In this document: positions 39,496-47,225 of the stretch, piece by piece
Layout: each line of letters opens with the position of its first letter
Position numbering within the stretch: position 1 is the stretch's first letter
From: Streptomyces sabulosicollis
GTDB lineage: Bacteria > Actinomycetota > Actinomycetes > Streptomycetales > Streptomycetaceae
Direction: 5' to 3'
NCBI RefSeq assembly: GCF_016103465.1
Contig: NZ_JAEEAP010000009.1
Location: 1-52,780 of the forward strand
DNA length: 52,780 bases
The notes under the pieces: generated by a model
Told to the model about the DNA's origin: nothing
The model's input: the letters and a program-made list of their open reading frames with translations, nothing else
The model's database searches: none
Translations under genes and position numbers: made by a program

Positions 39496-40815
39496 TTACC
39501 AGAAGTCGGGCAGGCTGTAGCGGAAGGTATTGGTCTGGTGCCAGTAGTGGTTGCCGTCGACCCATACGGCTACGCCCCGGAGAAAGCGCTGCACGCTCGG
39601 GACGGGGAGGGCCACGGCCACGGCCGCGGCTTCGGCCTCGAAGTCGTGCATGAGGTCGTTGTGCACCTCGACCGCCTTCAGGTACGCCTCGCGCTCGGAG
39701 AGGCCCTCCCGCTCGGCGATCACTACGGGCAGGTTCAGGTGCCGGCCCGGGCTCGCGAGTTCCTTCGTGTACGAGTACAGGTCGTTCACGATGGTGGTGG
39801 CGTTCCCGGCGAGCGCGATGACCCGCTGCAGGGCGGGCTGGGCGTGCAGGTCCGCCGGCAGTTCGTAGCCGCCGACGGCGTCGGTGATGGTGGGGCAGGG
39901 ACGGAAGTTGTTGAACTGGCGCATCGCCAGGTACTCCCACACCTCGGGGACATGGTCCGTCTGCGCCCAGGCGGCCTCGGCGAGGTACCCCATGTGCAGC
40001 CGGGCCATGTCGTGCCGGAGCCGGTCGGCCTGGGAGGCGCTGGCCGCCTGGACGAAGTACTCCATGGCGGAGCGGTAGGCGCGGCGGGGCGCGTCCGAGT
40101 GGAGCGACTCCGCCCACCGCGGCTGGTACTCCCGCGTCGTGTGCAGGGCGTCGAGGGCGGTGTGCGCCAGCAGCAGGCGCCCGCCGAGGCCGATGGGCGA
40201 GCCCCCGTGGTCCTCGCAGTAGCAGTCGTCCACCGCGTTCTCCGCCACCATCAGGCGGGTGGCGAGCATCAGGTGGTCGACGGTGGGGGCGTCCGGGTGG
40301 CAGGCGACCATGTAACGCCCCACGTGGAAGCCGTCGAACTGGTCCTCCCAGTCGTCGGGGTACAGATCGACCTCGTCCAGCGCCCACGCCTTGATCCTGC
40401 GGCTGACCTCCGCCACCCGCACGGGGTCGGGCTCCGGCACCGGGTGGTGGTAGAGGCCCGGGATCGGATCGCCTTCCGCTGGAACGGCCGCGGGCGTCGG
40501 GGGTTCCTCGCGCCGGGCCATGCTCAGGCCCGCCGTGCCGAGGCCGCTCGGACCACGCAGGATCCGTTCCACGTCGGCGCTGGGTCTCGGCACCTCGGCG
40601 GCGGGGATACCGGCGGTCGGTGAGGCGGGCGACGAGGGCGCAGGGGGGCGGACACCGGTGGCGGCCTTGATGTCGCGGGCGCGGGCGGCGGCCTCGGCGA
40701 GGACGTGCGCCGCCGGAGAAGTGATCTGAACCGCTGGACGTGGTCCTGGCGGAGCCTGTCGGCTTGCCTGCCGAGGCGGCTCCGGCTGTGCTTCCGGGCC
40801 GGTGTCAACTGTCAT
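39496..40815 (-). CDS. 2-Methylisoborneol synthase (class I terpene cyclase)
   Basis: A 439-residue terpene synthase. A Pro/Ala-rich disordered N-terminus (about 1-115) is typical of this enzyme. The metal-binding aspartate motif reads VDDCYCEDHGG, and the NSE triad is NDLYSYTKE in TTIVNDLYSYTKE. It ends RYSLPDFW. It cyclises 2-methyl-GPP to 2-methylisoborneol, the earthy odorant. In many Streptomyces a cyclic-nucleotide-binding eshA-like gene precedes this pair; here the upstream neighbour is a divergent flavin monooxygenase instead. Confidence 0.93.
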   Translation of the reverse strand: MTVDTGPEAQPEPPRQASRQAPPGPRPAVQITSPAAHVLAEAAARARDIKAATGVRPPAPSSPASPTAGIPAAEVPRPSADVERILRGPSGLGTAGLSMARREEPPTPAAVPAEGDPIPGLYHHPVPEPDPVRVAEVSRRIKAWALDEVDLYPDDWEDQFDGFHVGRYMVACHPDAPTVDHLMLATRLMVAENAVDDCYCEDHGGSPIGLGGRLLLAHTALDALHTTREYQPRWAESLHSDAPRRAYRSAMEYFVQAASASQADRLRHDMARLHMGYLAEAAWAQTDHVPEVWEYLAMRQFNNFRPCPTITDAVGGYELPADLHAQPALQRVIALAGNATTIVNDLYSYTKELASPGRHLNLPVVIAEREGLSEREAYLKAVEVHNDLMHDFEAEAAAVAVALPVPSVQRFLRGVAVWVDGNHYWHQTNTFRYSLPDFW

Positions 40816-41213
40816 CGGGCGGGCTCTCTTTCGTGGTGGAGATGACCGGCACGCGCATGCGTCACCGGGAAAGAGGAAACGAAGGGGCAAACATCCAGGA
40901 ATCCATCCAGATCCGCGGGAACACTAGCGGCTGGTGTGCCCAGCCGGCCCTGAGAAGCCAGGGACATTAACTCGATTAGATGATCTAGCCCCGCGCGATG
41001 TTTGCCCGGATGGTCCGGGGCGGGCCGGTGAGCGGTGGGCCCGGGCCGGGACATGACCCGGTCGAGACGTCTGCCTGACCGCATCTGAAAAACAGATCGC
41101 CTACCACGGAAACATCTGTTGGACAGAGGTGTGGCCATGTCCAAGGATCCGTCGTGCGGTAGCCCGGTCAACGCGACACCGGGACGGACCACCGCCTGAG
41201 TGGAGGCTGAACG
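40816..41213. promoter_or_regulatory. Divergent promoter region between 2-MIB synthase and monooxygenase genes
   Basis: About 400 bp with no supported gene. The stretch around 40960-40990 is the most AT-rich and contains a small dyad TAGAT-G-ATCTA, a candidate regulatory element for either side. No longer symmetry was found. Confidence 0.35.
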
Positions 41214-42509
41214 TTGAGTGAAGAGACCGAAGTGGTCGTCGTCGGGGCGGGCCAGGCGGGCGTGGCGATGAGCGAGCACCTGGGAGCCCACGGTGTGCCG
41301 CACATCGTTCTGGAGCGGCACCGTATCGCCGAGCGGTGGCGCTCGGAGCGGTGGGACTCCCTGGTGGCGAACGGGCCCGCGTGGCACGACCGGTTCCCGG
41401 GGCTGGAGTTCTCCGATGTCGACCCCGGCGTCCACCCCGACGCCTTCGCCTCGAAGGACCAGATCGCGGACTACTTCGTCACCTACGCCGAGAAGATCGG
41501 CGCCCCGATCCGGTGCGGTGTCGAGGTGACCTCGGTGCGGAAGCACACCGGTCGGCCCCGCTTCCGGGTCGAGACGTCGGAGGGCCGCATCGACGCGCGC
41601 TTCGTCGTGGCCGCGACCGGACCGTTCCAGCGGCCCGTGATCCCGCCCATCGTGCCGGACGGTGCCGTCCCCGTGCAGATCCACTCCAGCGGGTACCGCA
41701 ACCCGCGGCAGCTCCCCGAGGGCGCCGTCCTCGTGGTCGGGGCCGGGTCCTCGGGGGTGCAGATCGCCGACGAGCTGCGCCGGTCCGGTCGCCGGGTCCT
41801 CCTCTCCGTGGGCCCGCACGACCGTCCTGCCCGCCAGTACCGCGGACGGGACTTCTGCTGGTGGCTCGGGGTGCTCGGGCGCTGGGACGCCGAGACGCCT
41901 CCCCAGGGCGCCGAGCACGTCACCATCGCGGTCAGCGGCGCCCGCGGCGGCCACACGGTGGACTTCCGTGCCCTGGCCGCCGACGGCATCGAGCTCGTCG
42001 GTCTGACCACGTCCTACGACGGCGGGGTGCTGCGCTTCGCGCCGGACCTCGCCAGGAACATCGCGCTCGGCGACGCCAACTACCTCGAACTCCTCCGGGC
42101 GGCCGACGAGTACGTCGAGCGCAATGGGCTCGACCTCCCCGAGGAGCCGGAGGCCCACGTCCTCGGGCCGGACCCGGACGGCGTGGCCACCCCCCGGCTG
42201 GAGCTCGACCTCGCCGGGGCGGGCGTCACCTCGATCGTCTGGGCGACGGGCTTCGCCACGGACTACAGCTGGCTCGAGGTCGACGCGTTCGACGGACACG
42301 GCCGCCCGGACCAGCGACGCGGCGTGTCGTCCGAGCCCGGCGTCTACTTCCTGGGCCTGCCCTGGCTGTCCCGCCGCGGATCGAGCTTCATCTGGGGCGT
42401 CTGGCACGACGCCCGGTACGTCGCCGACCACATCATGACCCGGCGGGGCTACCTCGCGTACGGCACCACCGACCGGCCCGGCGCCGCCCCGGCGGCGTGG
42501 AAGAACTGA
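41214..42509 (+). CDS. Flavin-dependent monooxygenase (FMO-like NAD(P)/FAD oxidoreductase)
   Basis: A 431-residue flavoprotein. It has the FAD motif VVVVGAGQAGVAMSEHL near the N-terminus and the NADP motif VLVVGAGSSGVQIADEL at about residue 175. The ATGFATDYSWL segment near residue 350 is typical of the group. Start TTG 41214 has GGAGG 6-7 nt upstream. First gene of a five-gene run with RidA, DUF1028, M20 hydrolase and an MHS transporter. Its likely role is oxidation at nitrogen or an aromatic/heterocyclic substrate, opening a catabolic route. Confidence 0.85.
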   Translation: MSEETEVVVVGAGQAGVAMSEHLGAHGVPHIVLERHRIAERWRSERWDSLVANGPAWHDRFPGLEFSDVDPGVHPDAFASKDQIADYFVTYAEKIGAPIRCGVEVTSVRKHTGRPRFRVETSEGRIDARFVVAATGPFQRPVIPPIVPDGAVPVQIHSSGYRNPRQLPEGAVLVVGAGSSGVQIADELRRSGRRVLLSVGPHDRPARQYRGRDFCWWLGVLGRWDAETPPQGAEHVTIAVSGARGGHTVDFRALAADGIELVGLTTSYDGGVLRFAPDLARNIALGDANYLELLRAADEYVERNGLDLPEEPEAHVLGPDPDGVATPRLELDLAGAGVTSIVWATGFATDYSWLEVDAFDGHGRPDQRRGVSSEPGVYFLGLPWLSRRGSSFIWGVWHDARYVADHIMTRRGYLAYGTTDRPGAAPAAWKN

Positions 42510-42516
42510 GGAGCAG

Positions 42517-42999
42517 ATGATGACCTCCACGAGCGAGGGCCGCGGGGCGAAGGCCGTCACGGCCCCGATCGTTGCCGGCGGGCACACCCGGATCCGCCCG
42601 TTCAACACCCGCGACACCTATCCCGAGCAGAACCTCGACAACGACCTCTGCCAGGCCGTCGTCGCCGGGAACACCGTCTACGTCCGGGGCCAGATCGGCC
42701 AGGACCTCGACACCAGCGAGTCCGTCGGCATCGGCGACGCCGGGGCGCAGGCCGACCAGGCCATGGCGAACATCAAGATGCTGCTGGAAGAGGCGGGCAG
42801 CCGGCTGGAGCACCTGGTCAAGCTGACCATCTATCTGGTCGACCCGCGTTATCGGGAGGCGGTGTACCGCACCGTGGGCCGCTGGACCAAGGGCGTCCAC
42901 CCGATCTCCACCGGGCTGGTGGTGTCGGCCCTGGCCCGTCCGGAGTGGCTGTGCGAGATCGACGCCGTCGCCGTGATCCCCGAGGAGGAGCGGGCATGA
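42517..42999 (+). CDS. RidA-family (YjgF/UK114) protein
   Basis: A 160-residue RidA-like protein: NLCQ-like start NDLCQAVVAGNTVYVRGQIG, the core ANIKMLLEEAGSRLEHLVKLTIYLVD and the end HPISTGLVVSALARPEWLCEIDAVAVIP. The classical RidA catalytic Arg region (T-x-R in CTRx) is not evident, so it may act as a hydrolase of imines/aminoacrylates or of another enol/amide in this operon. ATG 42520 has the better 6-nt spacing from GAGGAG. The gene overlaps the DUF1028 start by 4 bp. Confidence 0.82.
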   Translation: MMTSTSEGRGAKAVTAPIVAGGHTRIRPFNTRDTYPEQNLDNDLCQAVVAGNTVYVRGQIGQDLDTSESVGIGDAGAQADQAMANIKMLLEEAGSRLEHLVKLTIYLVDPRYREAVYRTVGRWTKGVHPISTGLVVSALARPEWLCEIDAVAVIPEEERA

Positions 43000-43670
43000 C
43001 GTTCTCCCTGGTGGTCCGCGACGGCGAGCGGTTCGGCATCGTGGCCAGCTCCTCCAGCCCGGCGGTCGCCGCCCGGGTCGCCCATCTGCGGTCCGGGGTC
43101 GGCGCGGCGGCTTCGCAGAACGTCACCGACCCCACGCTCGGCACGAGGCTGCTGGAGGAGCTGGCGGACCACGGCGACGCCGAGCGGGCCCTGGCCGGTG
43201 TTACCGGCGCGGCGCGGAACGCGAGGTCCATCGCCTACCGTCAGCTGACCGTGGTGGGCCGCTCCGGGCCCGGGTTCGCCTACAGCGGGTCGCACACCCT
43301 GGGCACGTACGCCTCGGCCACCGCCGAGGGCGCGGTGGCGGCCGGCAACATGCTGTGCGGCGAGCACATCCCCGGCGTCCTCCTCGACGCGTATGCCGCC
43401 GCCCCGGGGGAGCTGGAGGAGCGGCTGGTCATCGCCCTGAAGGCGGCCGTCGCGGCCGGTGGTGAGGAGGGGCCGGTGCACTCCGCGGGCCTCGCGGTGG
43501 TCGCGGACGTGGACTGGCGGGTGACCGATCTGCGCGTGGACTGGGCCGACGACCCCGTCGACCGGCTCGCCGAACTCCTCGCCGTCTGGCTGCCGCAGCG
43601 GGACGACTACGTGCGCCGTGGACTCGATCCCGCCTCCGCCCCCTCCTACGGCGTCCCGGGCGATCGGTGA
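42996..43670 (+). CDS. DUF1028-family Ntn-hydrolase-like protein
   Basis: A 224-residue protein with the DUF1028 pattern: TFSLVVRDGERFGIVASSSSPAVAAR, GVGAAASQNVTDPTLGTRLLE, AAGNMLCG and a C-terminal VDWADDPVDRLAELL. DUF1028 proteins have an Ntn-hydrolase-like fold and usually sit beside RidA and M20 genes, as here. The hydrolysed bond is unknown. ATG overlaps the ridA stop (ATGA) and its own stop overlaps the next ATG, so translation is coupled. Confidence 0.85.
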   Translation: MTFSLVVRDGERFGIVASSSSPAVAARVAHLRSGVGAAASQNVTDPTLGTRLLEELADHGDAERALAGVTGAARNARSIAYRQLTVVGRSGPGFAYSGSHTLGTYASATAEGAVAAGNMLCGEHIPGVLLDAYAAAPGELEERLVIALKAAVAAGGEEGPVHSAGLAVVADVDWRVTDLRVDWADDPVDRLAELLAVWLPQRDDYVRRGLDPASAPSYGVPGDR

Positions 43671-44827
43671 TGGGGACCATGGGACCGCTGAAAGAGGCCG
43701 TCCGGCAGGAGGTCGACCGGCACGCCGAGGAGCTGATCCGGCTGTCCGAGCGGCTGCACGCCGACCCGGAGACCGCCTGGGAGGAACACCGGGCGGCGGC
43801 CGCCGTACCCGAGCCGCTGGACCGCGCCGGATTCGACGTCACCGCGTCCTACCTGGGGCTGGACACCGCCTTTCACGCCCGGTTCGGCAGCGGGCCGGTC
43901 CGGATCGCGCTGTGCGCCGAGTACGACGCGCTGCCCGGCCTCGGCCACGCGTGCGGGCACAATCTCATCGCGGCGAGCTCGGTCGGCGCCGCGCTGGGCC
44001 TGGCCGCCGTCGCCGACGACGCCGGTCTCACCGTCGAGGTCTACGGCACCCCGGCGGAGGAGGGCGGCGGCGGCAAGATCGAGATGCTCGACCGGGGCGC
44101 CTTCGCCGGGGTTGACCTCGCGATGATGGCGCACCCGGCGCCGGTCGACGTCGCCGAGGCCCGGCCGTTCGCGGTCAGCCACTCCACGATCTCGTACACC
44201 GGCAGGTCCGCACACGCCGCGGCCTACCCCGAGGCCGGGGTCAACGCGGCCGACGCCTTCACCGTGGCCCAGGTCGCGCTCGGGCTGCTCCGCCAGCAGC
44301 TGCCGGACTCCGCCCGGGTGCACGGCGTGGTGACCCACGCCGGGGACGCCCCGAACGCCATCCCGGAGCGGGCCACCGGCCGCTGGTACGTCAGGGCGGA
44401 GACCCTCGCCGAACTGGCCGAGCTGGAACCACGGGTCATGCGGGCCTTCGAGGCGGGCGCCCTCGCGACCGGGTGCGAGCTGGAGATCGGGCCGGAGAGC
44501 AAGCCGTACGCGGAGTTCCGTAACGACGAGACCGCCCTCGGCCACTACCGCGCCAACGCCCTCGCCCTGGGACGGGAGTTCGCACCGCCCGGGCAGGCCG
44601 CCCGGATGAACCGCGCCTCCACCGACATGGGCAATGTCTCGCAGGTGGTGCCCGCCATCCACCCCTACATCGGCATCGGCTCGCTGCCCGCCACCAACCA
44701 CCAGCACGAGTTCGCCGCGTTCTGCGTGGGCGAAACGGCGCGGCGGGCCCTGCTCGACGGGGCGACGGCGCTGGCCTGGACCGGTGTGGACCGGAGCCCG
44801 ACCCGACGCGCGAACGCCAGCCGCTGA
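43670..44827 (+). CDS. M20-family amidohydrolase/peptidase
   Basis: A 385-residue metalloenzyme of the amidohydrolase branch (AbgB/p-aminobenzoyl-glutamate- and N-acyl amino acid-type). It has metal motifs CAEYDALPGLGHACGHN and PAEEGGGGK with the catalytic Glu pair, and a dimerisation domain around residues 180-290. It would cleave an amide or N-acyl amino acid in the cytoplasm. Translationally coupled to the DUF1028 gene. Confidence 0.87.
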   Translation: MGTMGPLKEAVRQEVDRHAEELIRLSERLHADPETAWEEHRAAAAVPEPLDRAGFDVTASYLGLDTAFHARFGSGPVRIALCAEYDALPGLGHACGHNLIAASSVGAALGLAAVADDAGLTVEVYGTPAEEGGGGKIEMLDRGAFAGVDLAMMAHPAPVDVAEARPFAVSHSTISYTGRSAHAAAYPEAGVNAADAFTVAQVALGLLRQQLPDSARVHGVVTHAGDAPNAIPERATGRWYVRAETLAELAELEPRVMRAFEAGALATGCELEIGPESKPYAEFRNDETALGHYRANALALGREFAPPGQAARMNRASTDMGNVSQVVPAIHPYIGIGSLPATNHQHEFAAFCVGETARRALLDGATALAWTGVDRSPTRRANASR

Positions 44828-44874
44828 CCGGGGCGACCACCCGCACCGCTCATCCATTCCCCAAGGAGGCGCGC

Positions 44875-46242
44875 ATGCCCACTCCTCACACCGACGTCAC
44901 CCCGGCCGAGGTCGAGGTGGCCACCGACGCGGTCGCACTGCGCAGGAGCGTCGCCGCGGGAGCCGTCGGCGTGTTCGTGCACTGGTTCGACTGGGCCGCC
45001 TACGCCTATCTCGCCGGCACCGTCGCGACCGTGTTCTTCCCCGACGAGAACAGCACCACCGGACTGCTCGCCGTGTTCGCCGTGTTCGCCGTGTCCTTCG
45101 GCATCCGGCCCATCGGCGCCATGGTGTTCGGACCGCTCGGCGACCGGATCGGCCGCAAGCGCACGCTGTCGCTGGTCATCTTCATGATGTCCGGCGCGAC
45201 CCTGACCATCGGCCTGCTCCCCGGCTACGCCGCGATCGGGGTCGCCGCCCCGGTGCTCCTGGTGGTCCTGCGCCTGGTCCAGGGGTTCGCGGCGGGCGGC
45301 GAGTTCGGCAGCGCGGCGAGCTTCCTCGCCGAGAGCGCCCCCCGGCGGCGCCGCGGCTTCGGGGTGAGCTGGCTGGAGGTCGGCTCCCTGCTGGGCTTCC
45401 TCGCCGGTTCGTGCCTCTACCTGCTGTTGTCGACGGGGCTCGACGAGGCCCAGCTGATCTCCTGGGGCTGGCGCGTCCCCTTCCTCATCTCCGCGCCGCT
45501 CGGCGTCATCGGCTTCATCATCCGCAACAAGATCGAGGACACTCCGGAGTACCGGGCGCTCGAGGCCAACGACACCGTGCCGCGCACCCCCGTACGGGAG
45601 TTGCTCCGCCACCACAAGCGGCAGCTGCTCCAGGCGGCGGGCCTGATGGCGGCCATGCACGTGCCCTTCTACGCGGTGCTGACGTACCTGGTCACCTACG
45701 AGACCGACCACCTGGGGCACTCGGCCGGCAGCGCCGCCCTGCTGTCCACGGTGATCTCGCTGCTGGGGCTGGTGCTGGTCCCGGTGTTCGGCCTCCTGTC
45801 CGACCGGGTGGGACGCAAACCGGTCTTCGTCGGAGCCACCGCGGCCCTCCTGGTCACCGCCACCCCCGCGTTCCTCCTCATGCGGACCGGGCTCGCCGGA
45901 ACCTGGATCGCCGGTCTGCTGCTCGGCGCGATCCTCGCCGCGATCCTCGGTACCTACGCGGTGTGGTCGGCGGAGATCTTCCCCACCCGCACCCGCCAGA
46001 GCGGCCTGTCCATCGCCTACAACCTCACCGCCGCCCTGTTCGCCGGCACGGTGCCGTACCTGATGACCGTGCTCATCTCCGCGACCGGCTCCACCCTGCT
46101 GCCCGGCCCGTATCTGATGGTCTTCGCCGTCGGCGGTCTCGTCGCCGCCCTGTCCCTGAAGGAGACCGCCGGTTCCGCCCTGCTGCGCCCCGAGGACGTC
46201 CCCGACGCGTCCCCTGAGCGCCCCCGGGCGCCCGCCGCATAA
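44875..46242 (+). CDS. MHS-family (MFS) metabolite:H+ symporter
   Basis: A 455-residue transporter with 12 hydrophobic segments. The MHS subgroup is shown by VHWFDWAAYAYLAGTVATVFF at TM1, FGPLGDRIGRKRTL after TM2 and RLVQGFAAGGEFGSAASFL. The proline/betaine/shikimate-type group imports organic acids and zwitterions with protons. AAGGAGG precedes ATG 44875. It presumably brings in the compound degraded by the four preceding gene products. Confidence 0.88.
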   Translation: MPTPHTDVTPAEVEVATDAVALRRSVAAGAVGVFVHWFDWAAYAYLAGTVATVFFPDENSTTGLLAVFAVFAVSFGIRPIGAMVFGPLGDRIGRKRTLSLVIFMMSGATLTIGLLPGYAAIGVAAPVLLVVLRLVQGFAAGGEFGSAASFLAESAPRRRRGFGVSWLEVGSLLGFLAGSCLYLLLSTGLDEAQLISWGWRVPFLISAPLGVIGFIIRNKIEDTPEYRALEANDTVPRTPVRELLRHHKRQLLQAAGLMAAMHVPFYAVLTYLVTYETDHLGHSAGSAALLSTVISLLGLVLVPVFGLLSDRVGRKPVFVGATAALLVTATPAFLLMRTGLAGTWIAGLLLGAILAAILGTYAVWSAEIFPTRTRQSGLSIAYNLTAALFAGTVPYLMTVLISATGSTLLPGPYLMVFAVGGLVAALSLKETAGSALLRPEDVPDASPERPRAPAA

Positions 46243-46288
46243 GGTCGGCATCGGCACGGACACGGATCACCAGGCGCGAGGGTCACGC

Positions 46289-47212
46289 ATGACGTCACCG
46301 GTGGGTTTCACCCTCCTGCAGCTCCGCTACTTCCTCGTCGCCGCCGAGCGCGGTTCGATGACGGAGGCGTCGGGGGCGCTCCACATCGCGCAGTCCGCCG
46401 TGTCCGCGGCCATCCACAACCTGGAGCGCGATCTGCGGGTGCAGCTGTTCATCCGCCACAGGGGCCGGGGCCTGACCCTGACCCCCGCGGGGGAGCGGCT
46501 GCGGAGCCACGCGCGGGAGCTGCTGGCCCGCGCGCGCGAGGTCGAGCGGGAGGCCCGGGGGGACGGCGAGACGATCTCCGGGCCGGTGGCCGTCGGCTGC
46601 TTCGTGACCCTGGCCCCGTACTACCTGCCGCCCCTGTTCAGCGAATGCACCCGCCGCTACCCGGGCATCGAGATCGACGTGGTGGAGGGGGAGACGGATC
46701 AGCTCGTACAGGCCCTGGGCGCGGGGCGCATCGACTTCGCCCTCACCTACGGCCTCGGTCTGTCGGCCGAGACGGACCTGCGCGGCGAGACGATCGCGCG
46801 GGCCCCGGCCTACGTCATCGTCCCGGCCGATCACCCGCTGGCCCGGCAGGGCACCGTGGAGCTGGCCGAACTGTCCGCGGAACCCCTCGTCCTGCTCGAT
46901 CTGCCGCACAGCCGCGACTACTTCCGCTCGCTGGTGGCCGCCACCGGCACCGCGCCCGATGTCCGCTACCGCACCCGGAGCTACGAAACCGTGCGTTCCC
47001 TGGTGGCCCGGGGACTCGGGTACTCCGTGCTGAACCAGCGGCCGGCGACCAGCCAGACCTACGGCGGCGGCGAGATCGCGGAACTGGAGCTGCGGGACGG
47101 GAGTCCCCCGCTCGAGGTCAAGATCGCCTCGGTGAGGGGCATGACCCAGACCGCCCGCGCGCAGGCCGTGATGGAGCTGCTGCGGGAGGTCGCCGCCCCG
47201 GCGGTCCGGTGA
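46289..47212 (+). CDS. LysR-family transcriptional regulator
   Basis: A 307-residue LysR protein. The HTH is RGSMTEASGALHIAQSAVSAAIHNLE (about 21-46), with a linker helix and a two-lobe effector domain (ISGPVAVGCFVTLAPYYLP onwards). It starts 46 bp after the transporter on the same strand and is the probable regulator of the catabolic operon, although its position at the downstream end rather than divergent is less common. Convergent with the phosphatase gene, separated by 13 bp. Confidence 0.88.
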   Translation: MTSPVGFTLLQLRYFLVAAERGSMTEASGALHIAQSAVSAAIHNLERDLRVQLFIRHRGRGLTLTPAGERLRSHARELLARAREVEREARGDGETISGPVAVGCFVTLAPYYLPPLFSECTRRYPGIEIDVVEGETDQLVQALGAGRIDFALTYGLGLSAETDLRGETIARAPAYVIVPADHPLARQGTVELAELSAEPLVLLDLPHSRDYFRSLVAATGTAPDVRYRTRSYETVRSLVARGLGYSVLNQRPATSQTYGGGEIAELELRDGSPPLEVKIASVRGMTQTARAQAVMELLREVAAPAVR

Positions 47213-47225
47213 AGGACGGTGTGCG

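Noticed and set aside
40977-40987. Small dyad TAGAT-G-ATCTA between 2-MIB synthase and FMO genes as a defined operator
   Set aside because: Five-base arms are too short to call alone; noted only within the intergenic entry.
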